Assembly (NCBI RefSeq): GCF_036961565.1
Contig: NZ_JBAMDD010000007.1
Coordinates: 62,001-126,000, forward strand
Source of the DNA: Chitinimonas sp036961565
GTDB taxonomy: Bacteria > Pseudomonadota > Gammaproteobacteria > Burkholderiales > Chitinimonadaceae
Direction: 5' to 3'
Length of the DNA: 64,000 nt
The notes beneath the pieces were generated by a model. It worked only from the letters and a program-made list of their open reading frames with translations. It was not told the DNA's origin and made no database searches. Both the position numbers and the translations under genes were made by a program. Shown in pieces: positions 58,276 through 64,000 of the stretch (position 1 is its first letter; each line of letters opens with the position of its first letter).

Positions 58276-59511
58276 CTAAACCACACTCGCCTCTCGCTCT
58301 ATCCTCCCCACCGCCCAGGCCAGCACCGCCGTTGCGGGTATGCCGGCCAGCAGCACGGCATACCATAGCGCATCGCCCCCCCAGGCAGCGTACAGCCGGC
58401 TGCCCACCAGCGGTGCCAGCAAGGTGCTGGTGCTCCACATGGCAGACTGCATGCCAAAATAATGCCCGCTACGCCGCCCCTCGGCCCGGTGCATGATGAT
58501 GACACCCAGCGTGGGCATCCACAGCATCTCGCCCACCGTCCAGATCACCGTAGACGCCAACACGCCAGTCAGGCCACTGACCCAGGGCAGCATGCCTAGG
58601 CCCGCCACCATCAGCGCACAGCCCCAGATCACCGGCCCACGTACACCATAGCGTTGGCTCCAGGCCGTCAGCGGCAGTTGGCAAAGCGCCACCAGCAAGC
58701 CATTGATACCATGCTGCCAACCCACCCAGGCGGGGCTGAGACCGTGGTGCTCCCTCAGGTAGGCGCCATACAGTCCGTTGATCTGGTCGTACATCATGCC
58801 CAGCGGCAACGCCGCCAGCAGCAGGCAGAGAAACACGCGGTCGCGATAGGGTGAAGCACCAGGGGTATCCAGTGTAGGGGTGCTTTTTGCGGTAGCGGCC
58901 GCATCCACCGGCGGTGCTATCCGCGCCAGGGCATAGGCCAGCCAGGCTGCAGCGGCAAAGCAGGTGGCCGCATCGGCCCAGAACACATAGCGGTAGTCCC
59001 ATCCCGCCAGCATGCCGCCAAAGAAGCCCCCTACGGCAAAGCCCAGATTGATGGCAACACGGTGCAACGATTGCGCACGGGGCCGCTCTGCGGGCTCGCA
59101 GGCCTCCATGATCAGCCGCTGTACCACCGGTCTGTAGCCGGCATCGGCCACGCCACCCACAAACAAAAAGACCGCCAACCACCCCACCGAACCGGTCTGC
59201 GCCAGCAGCAGCAAACCCAGCCCGGAAGCACACAGGCAGGCTACGGCCAAGCGCCGGGGCGAGACATGATCGCTCAGTACGCCCAGGCCGTAGGCACCGA
59301 CCAGCGTACCGGCACCATAACCGGCCAGTAGTAAACCTATAGTAGGAAGAGGCAGATGCAGGGATTCGCGCAGGTAGATGGCCATGAACAGCTTGGCCAT
59401 GGCGCCCATGCGATTGATGAATGCGGTGGCGGCCAGTATCCAAGCCATTGATGGCAGGCTGAACAGGCGTGCCACAAGGGGAAAGCGGTGTCGCAGTGTT
59501 GTCGTCGCCAT
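58276..59511 (-). CDS. MFS transporter
   Basis: 411 residues with 12 membrane segments; the A-motif-like GVLSDHVSPRRLAVA between segments 2 and 3 and PAERPRAQSLHRVAINLGFAVGG after segment 4. MFS drug/H+ antiporter-like. Substrate unknown. Divergent from the solute-binding gene at 59738. Confidence 0.9.
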   Translation of the reverse strand: MATTTLRHRFPLVARLFSLPSMAWILAATAFINRMGAMAKLFMAIYLRESLHLPLPTIGLLLAGYGAGTLVGAYGLGVLSDHVSPRRLAVACLCASGLGLLLLAQTGSVGWLAVFLFVGGVADAGYRPVVQRLIMEACEPAERPRAQSLHRVAINLGFAVGGFFGGMLAGWDYRYVFWADAATCFAAAAWLAYALARIAPPVDAAATAKSTPTLDTPGASPYRDRVFLCLLLAALPLGMMYDQINGLYGAYLREHHGLSPAWVGWQHGINGLLVALCQLPLTAWSQRYGVRGPVIWGCALMVAGLGMLPWVSGLTGVLASTVIWTVGEMLWMPTLGVIIMHRAEGRRSGHYFGMQSAMWSTSTLLAPLVGSRLYAAWGGDALWYAVLLAGIPATAVLAWAVGRIEREASVV

Positions 59512-59737
59512 GGCCTACCCTGAGGATGTGAGGCGCCATGATGCCTGGGTGGCCTATGCCTGCACAGACACAGTTCCCATCAAGGCGAGCGGCACAGGCT
59601 GTGGCCTGGCAACAGCGCAAGCACCGCCGCGCGGCCCTGCCACCACGTCGACCGATTTTGCAAAAGCCGTAGGCGCAGAGTGCGGCGCCAGCGGCTATGA
59701 TGTGACCAAGAACAAAGCAGGATCAGGGGGTATCAGC

Positions 59738-60523
59738 ATGCAGCGCATACTCGGCATGGCCTTGTTGGCTTGGCTAATGCTGGCAGGCCAGGCCCACGCG
59801 GGCCGCATCGTCAAGGTGGGTGTCGTGCTGTTCCCGCCCTACATCGTCCTGCAGCAGGATGCCCGTGGCTCGACCTTGCGGGTGGAGTTATTGGAGCTGA
59901 TGAACAGCTTCCAACGGGACTACCGCTTCGTCCCCGTGGTCAGCGGGCCACTACGCCGCTTCCACGACTTCGACCAGGGCATGTACGACCTTTCCTTCTA
60001 CGACAACCTGGCCTGGGGCTGGAAAGACCGCGCCGTGGACGCCACCAAGGTGTTCCTGCGGGGCGGCGAGGTCTATGTGGCCCTGGCCAGGCACGGCCGC
60101 GACGAAAACTACTTCGCCGACCTGAGCGACAAGCGCATGATAGGCATGCGGGGCTATCACTATGGTTTTGCCGGCTTCAACAACGACCCTGCCTTCCTGC
60201 GGGAGCGCTTCCAGATGTCGTTCACCGATGACAACGAGGCCACCCTGCGCCTGTTGCTGTTGGAACGCGGCGATGTCGCCGTGGTGACCGAGGCCTATCT
60301 GGCCGGCTATCTGATACGCAATCCGCAGGACAAAGACCGGCTACTGATCTCCAGGAAGAAAGACCAGCCCTACAGCCACAGCATCATTGTGCGCCGGGGT
60401 GCGCGCCCTACGGTGGACGAGCTGAATCAGCTACTGGACAAGATGCAGCGTGCCGGCGTGCTCAAGCCGCTGTGGCGAAAGTACGGTGCCGACGCCGAGG
60501 GCAACTACCCCGACAAACCTTGA
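59738..60523 (+). CDS. Periplasmic solute-binding-like protein, orphan
   Basis: 261 residues from the ATG at 59738 with a signal peptide (MALLAWLMLAGQAHA). SBP family 3-like: VKVGVVLFPPYIVLQQD, MYDLSFYDNLAWGWKDR and DNEATLRLLLLERGDVAVVTEAYLAGYLI. Like the protein at 56884, no transporter genes accompany it. A longer frame from 59378 is rejected (crosses the MFS gene). Confidence 0.8.
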   Translation: MQRILGMALLAWLMLAGQAHAGRIVKVGVVLFPPYIVLQQDARGSTLRVELLELMNSFQRDYRFVPVVSGPLRRFHDFDQGMYDLSFYDNLAWGWKDRAVDATKVFLRGGEVYVALARHGRDENYFADLSDKRMIGMRGYHYGFAGFNNDPAFLRERFQMSFTDDNEATLRLLLLERGDVAVVTEAYLAGYLIRNPQDKDRLLISRKKDQPYSHSIIVRRGARPTVDELNQLLDKMQRAGVLKPLWRKYGADAEGNYPDKP

Positions 60524-60532
60524 CGCCCCCAA

Positions 60533-60657
60533 GAGCCGCTAACAAAACCCAGCGTAACGCCAGCGTAGCGGTTCTGGCTAGGGGTGCGCAGCAGACAGTA
60601 TGTGGCTACGGCAAGCCCGCACAACAACGCCAGCAGGGTTTTGTTAGTGGCGCTAAG
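60533..60657. repeat. MITE-like inverted-repeat element, copy B
   Basis: About 125 bases bounded by inverted ends AGCCGCTAACAAAACCC and GGGTTTTGTTAGTGGCGCT. Core shared with copy A (GCAGCAGACA, CGCACAACAACGC). Located between the solute-binding gene and nadC; no coding capacity. Confidence 0.8.
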
Positions 60658-60663
60658 TGCGGC

Positions 60664-61515
60664 TTAATCGGCAAAAGCAAAGCGCATGGACAAATCGATG
60701 GCGCTAACATCCTTGGTCAGCTTGCCTATCGATATCCGGTCCACACCGGTTTCGGCAATGGCCCGCACAGTCGAGATATCCACGCCGCCGCTGGCCTCCA
60801 GCACGGCCTTGCCCGAACTACGGCGTACCGCCTCGGCCATGTCGGCGTGGCTCATATTGTCCAGCAATACCGATTGCGCGCCAGCGGCCAATGCCTGATC
60901 CAGCTCGGCCAGGTTCTCGACCTCGATCTGTATGCTCACCCCCGCCGGCGCCAGTTTGAAGGCCTCGCGCAATACCGCTGCAATACTACCTGCGGCAGCG
61001 ATGTGGTTTTCCTTGATCAGGATGCCATCGTACAAGCCGATGCGCTGGTTCTCGCCCCCGCCGACCCTGACCGCGTATTTTTGCGCCAGCCGCAGGCCAG
61101 GCAAGGTCTTGCGGGTATCGTGTATGCGGGCGCGGGTACCGGCGATGGCGGCCACATAACGCTGGGTTTCGGTCGCTACGGCAGACAGCGTCTGCAGAAA
61201 ATTGAGTGCGCTACGCTCCGCCGTGAGCAAGGCCCGAGCCGGGCCGGTGATCTCGCACAGCACCGTATCGGCCCCCACCTGCGCGCCCTCTGCCACCTGC
61301 CAGTGTATAGACACGCCAGCGTCCACCTGCCGAAAGCACTCCTCGAACCAGGCCTGGCCACACACCACCGCCGCCTGCCTGACCCGCACGCTTGCCCTAC
61401 CCGGCCGCTCGGCAGGTATCAACATGGCAGTCCAGTCTGCACGGCCAATATCCTCCGCCAGCGCGGCGGCAACTTGTTGGGCAATCAGATGGGCTGGGGG
61501 GGGTGTCAAAGTCAT
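60664..61515 (-). CDS. nadC: Nicotinate-nucleotide pyrophosphorylase (carboxylating)
   Basis: 283 residues: quinolinate phosphoribosyltransferase with ERSALNFLQTLSAVAT, IHDTRKTLPGLRLAQKYAVRVGGGENQRIGLYDGILIKENHI and DNMSHADMAEAV. De novo NAD route. The N-terminal DLT motif reads DWTAMLIPA. No NrtR-like site seen near it. Confidence 0.95.
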   Translation of the reverse strand: MTLTPPPAHLIAQQVAAALAEDIGRADWTAMLIPAERPGRASVRVRQAAVVCGQAWFEECFRQVDAGVSIHWQVAEGAQVGADTVLCEITGPARALLTAERSALNFLQTLSAVATETQRYVAAIAGTRARIHDTRKTLPGLRLAQKYAVRVGGGENQRIGLYDGILIKENHIAAAGSIAAVLREAFKLAPAGVSIQIEVENLAELDQALAAGAQSVLLDNMSHADMAEAVRRSSGKAVLEASGGVDISTVRAIAETGVDRISIGKLTKDVSAIDLSMRFAFAD

Positions 61516-61566
61516 GGCAGCAGCAAATCTTGGTTAGGCAACAAGCCGCCATTGTAACCCCTGCAA

Positions 61567-61594
61567 GAAAAACGCCGGCCATTGCTGGCCGGCG
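61567..61594 (-). terminator. Intrinsic terminator between pstS and nadC
   Basis: CGCCGGCCA / TGGCCGGCG arms (61573-61581 and 61586-61594) around TTGC; the minus strand ends in TTTTTC. It lies 213 bases after the pstS stop. The 291-base gap 61516-61806 shows no gene. Confidence 0.75.
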
Positions 61595-61806
61595 GCAGGC
61601 TAGTCTTTCGGTGCCGATGCGGATCGCGCGAGGCAAGACCGACCACAATCAACGCATTTCAGGGGAGATCAACGTTGCAGGTCGGATACTAGTCGGCGGC
61701 TCATGGACCTACAGCTGCCATGCGATAAACCGCCCAGGGGGCAGACCAGTTGCACCCTGTCACGATGAGCTGACATGCATACGCCCATACCGCGCCCGCC
61801 GATAAC

Positions 61807-62841
61807 TCAGAGCCCGGCCTTGTAGCCGTACTGCCGGCTCCAGGCCTTGCGCACCCCTATCTTCATGCTGTCGCTCAAGGGTACATAGCCCAGCTCGCGG
61901 CTGGCGCCGTCACCATGCTTGTAACCCCAGTAGATGAATTCCAGCACCTTCTGCGCCCCCGGTCCCGACTTGGGCACCAGGGTGAAGGTCAGCGTGGTCA
62001 TGGGCCAGCCGGCATAGGTATCGTTGTCTGCCAACACTAGGTAGAAATCCGGGTCGGCACTATAGAGCAGCTTCTCGGCATCGAACTGCGCTGCCGCCAA
62101 TATGGCCTCCGGGCTGGCCTTCACATACACACCAACACGGTTGGGCAACTGGACCATATTGAGCTTATCGCGCAGCGCTCGCCCATACTCGGCATAGGCA
62201 ATGGCGCCTGGCGTGGTCTTCACGGCCTCCACCACCGCGCCGCTGCCCTTGGCAGCGGTGCCCGACACGCCCTTCAACTCCTTGCTCACGCCTTGGCTTT
62301 TCTTCCAGTCCGGAGAGCGAGCGTTCAGGTAATAGCTGAATGCAAAAGTAGAGCCCGAGCTATCGGCCCGGTAAACCGGCTTGATAGCCCTATCCAGTGC
62401 ATTGGCCGGTATGCCCTCGTTTAGCGCCAGTATCTCCGTATCGTTCCAACGCTTGATCCGGCCGGTATAGATTTTGGCCAACACATCGGCATTGAGCTTG
62501 AGCGAGCCGGCCTGCACGCCGGGCAGATTGACCACCGGCACCACCGCGCCCATGGCGACAGGAAACTGCCGCAGGCCTTTCTCGTCTAGCTCTGCCCGCT
62601 TCAACGGCTCGTCCGAGGCGCCAAAATCCACCTGCTTGGTGGCGATGCGCTTAACCCCCTCGCCCGAGCCGACCGCCTCGTAATTGACCACCGAGCCGGC
62701 GCCGGCCTGTTTCTGGTATTGCTCTGCCCATTTGCGGTAGAGCGGCTCGGCAAAGGTGGAACCCGCGCCAGACAGATTGGCCGCCTGGGCGCTCAGGCTA
62801 ACCAGAGCCAACAGAAATAGCTTGAATAAAGGGGTAGGCAT
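61807..62841 (-). CDS. pstS: Phosphate-binding periplasmic protein PstS
   Basis: 344 residues with a signal peptide (LFLLALVSLSAQA). ANLSGAGSTFAEPLYRKWAEQYQKQAG, GSGEGVKRIATKQVDFGASDEPL and SSGSTFAFSYYL form the phosphate pocket. Single gene with no pstCAB here. AAGGAG lies 12 bases before the ATG; a GTG at 62844 is an alternative start. Confidence 0.93.
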   Translation of the reverse strand: MPTPLFKLFLLALVSLSAQAANLSGAGSTFAEPLYRKWAEQYQKQAGAGSVVNYEAVGSGEGVKRIATKQVDFGASDEPLKRAELDEKGLRQFPVAMGAVVPVVNLPGVQAGSLKLNADVLAKIYTGRIKRWNDTEILALNEGIPANALDRAIKPVYRADSSGSTFAFSYYLNARSPDWKKSQGVSKELKGVSGTAAKGSGAVVEAVKTTPGAIAYAEYGRALRDKLNMVQLPNRVGVYVKASPEAILAAAQFDAEKLLYSADPDFYLVLADNDTYAGWPMTTLTFTLVPKSGPGAQKVLEFIYWGYKHGDGASRELGYVPLSDSMKIGVRKAWSRQYGYKAGL

Positions 62842-63184
62842 CACAGCAGCGCTCCTTGGCAATAACGCTTGAATCCGCTCACAACATGGCTTGGGCGTTG
62901 TTGCGCAAACTTGCCGTACTGTTTGCGTACTGCCGATTGCACATGTCAGTTACCCCAAAGCCAGTAGGGTTTTGTTAGCGGTTCTTTTAATACGATAGAT
63001 GCTGTCGCCGATATACACGGGACAACGCAAATGCAAAGCCAGCAGCGGACGCAGCAGCAATCCCTTATTAATCATGGCTTTAATTGGAAATGTATAGGCA
63101 CACCCGCCCCCGAGGCTGCCCGCCGCTTGTCGGATTGTTCAAGACAAAGCTGGGTGCGCAGCCCGCTGGGGCCGTAAGCAACGC
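62842..63184. other. 343-base gap with rearranged copy of the repeat element
   Basis: 62893-62990 contains scrambled parts of the MITE-like element (GCGTTGTTGCGC...CTTGCCGT inverted, then GGGTTTTGTTAGCGG). It holds the pstS upstream region; a Pho box is not convincing. The remainder to 63184 shows nothing clear. Confidence 0.5.
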
Positions 63185-63553
63185 TTACTCGAACAGCACG
63201 GCAGCAATCACCCTGCGGTCTTCCGCCACCAGGATATTGAAGGTGCGGCACAGGGCCGAGATATCCATGGCATCCACGCCGACCTGCGCCTGCATCAGCG
63301 CACGGCTAAGGCGGGGGTGTGGAAACTGCAAGCGGCTGCCGGTGCCCAGCAGCACCACCTCGGGCTGAAATGCCAGCAAAGCTTCAAAATCGGCCTCGGT
63401 CAATTCAGCAAAGCTGGCAGGACGCCAGGGATCCACGCTGGTGGGGCTGACCACCAGGCTGCCACTGCGCCGCTGTTCGTTGACGCTGACAAAGTCGGCA
63501 CCATAGCCAGTAAAGACATTGAGATGGGTAGGTTTGTCGGCGTGCAGTTTCAT
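63185..63553 (-). CDS. Mth938-like domain protein (DUF498)
   Basis: 122 residues: DFVSVNEQRRSGSLVVSPTSV and PEVVLLGTGSRLQFPHPRLSRALMQAQVGVDAMDISALCRTFNILVAEDRRVIAAVLFE. This family is related to the NDUFAF3 complex I assembly factor; bacterial role unknown. Single gene, divergent from the aminotransferase. Confidence 0.9.
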   Translation of the reverse strand: MKLHADKPTHLNVFTGYGADFVSVNEQRRSGSLVVSPTSVDPWRPASFAELTEADFEALLAFQPEVVLLGTGSRLQFPHPRLSRALMQAQVGVDAMDISALCRTFNILVAEDRRVIAAVLFE

Positions 63554-63690
63554 GGCGGGCTATCTGTCTATCCAGGCCGTATTCTACCCCTGCGGTCGTG
63601 GAATAAGTGCTAGGTGCAAAGCGAATATTGCAGGGCAGCAAACTTTGCTACTATCGAACGCTCCCCATAACGCCTGCAGCCCAGAACACA

Positions 63691-64000
63691 ATGCGCGCCG
63701 TCAAAAAGTCCCAGAAACTCGACAACGTCTGTTACGAAATCCGCGGCCCCGCTTTGGCGCGCGCCAAGCAGATGGAGGACGACGGCCAGCGCATCATCAA
63801 GCTCAATATCGGCAATCTGGCGGTTTTCGGTTTCGAGCCCCCCGACGAGATCGTCCGTGACGTGATACACAACCTGCCCCAGGCGGGTGGCTATGCCGAT
63901 TCCAAGGGTATCTTCCCAGCCCGCAAGGCCGTCATGCACTATGCCCAGCAAAAAGGCATCAAGGGCGTCAGTGTCGAGGACATCTATATCGGCAACGGCG
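63691..64000 (+). CDS. alaA: AlaA-like aminotransferase, 3'-truncated
   Basis: First 103 residues of a PLP-dependent class I aminotransferase: KSQKLDNVCYEIRGPALARAKQMEDDG, IKLNIGNLAVFGFEPPDEIV and GGYADSKGIFPARKAVMHYAQQKG match alanine transaminase AlaA. It makes alanine from pyruvate and glutamate. It runs off the window end. Confidence 0.85.
   Translation, partial: MRAVKKSQKLDNVCYEIRGPALARAKQMEDDGQRIIKLNIGNLAVFGFEPPDEIVRDVIHNLPQAGGYADSKGIFPARKAVMHYAQQKGIKGVSVEDIYIGNG

Noticed and set aside
61600..61806. Possible small gene between pstS and nadC
   Set aside because: Frames there are short, have no ribosome site and look like shadows or random frames.
62842..62990. Pho box upstream of pstS
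   Set aside because: Only a weak CTGACAT-like match; no paired direct repeats.
1..64000. CRISPR array, prophage or intact insertion sequence
   Set aside because: No regularly spaced direct repeats, phage genes or transposase genes were found; only short dispersed repeats.

Overview
The window is a dense, GC-rich stretch of what looks like a betaproteobacterial chromosome, probably of the Neisseriales/Chitinibacteraceae type. The clues are the pilT-pilU pair divergent from a yggS-proC-yggT-DUF167 operon, RelA, HU and AzgA-type permease/apt genes, together with high GC throughout. The order-level placement is an inference. I see no rRNA, no convincing tRNA, no CRISPR array and no intact transposase. 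There are about 62 protein genes; the first and last are cut by the window edges.

Layout: 1-742 is the end of a proline-rich protein. Positions 906-10982 hold a large NAD+ / ADP-ribose island built around the Nudix-like repressor NrtR. The minus arm is nrtR, an ADP-ribosylglycohydrolase, pnuC and nadR. The plus arm is a nicotinamidase-like hydrolase, pncB, nadE, a NADAR protein, nadM-Nudix, kptA and a dual-specificity-type phosphatase. Two matching GTTAGT-type sites lie between the arms. An unusual aspartyl-tRNA synthetase follows (11774-13534), preceded by a leader that looks like an amino-acid attenuator: an Asn/Asp-rich leader peptide, an antiterminator and a perfect terminator. Positions 13581-17486 hold a DUF1800/DUF1501/cytochrome c export operon, and 17776-25628 assorted genes (orphan ParA, exonuclease, secreted metalloprotease, Yip1 protein, HU plus SRAP peptidase, acetyltransferase).

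Positions 25737-29866 are a five-gene, fully overlapping minus-strand operon (thermostable-hemolysin-family protein, AMP-dependent ligase, heme-oxygenase-like diiron oxidase, SDR, small TPR-like secreted protein). It looks like an uncharacterised small-molecule pathway. Positions 29995-39479 hold RDD and RlmN-like proteins, a TolA/TonB-like protein, the yggS-proC cluster and pilT/pilU. Positions 39632-48804 are mixed: VOC and WYL-regulator genes, small secreted proteins, a TetR gene divergent from a catalytically dead isochorismatase-like protein, AzgA permease plus apt, an LMW phosphatase, a lower-GC pentapeptide/MORN islet and two lipoproteins.

Positions 48974-53949 form an iron-uptake unit (TonB siderophore receptor, PiuC, PepSY-flavodoxin-reductase) read from a Fur-box promoter with a terminator inside its long leader. 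The rest is relA, two orphan solute-binding proteins, a YehS-like protein, an MFS transporter, nadC, pstS, a Mth938-like protein and the start of an alaA-like aminotransferase. A family of about 115-125 bp inverted-repeat (MITE-like) elements ending in a GCTAACAAAACCC-type sequence is scattered in the intergenic gaps of the right half.
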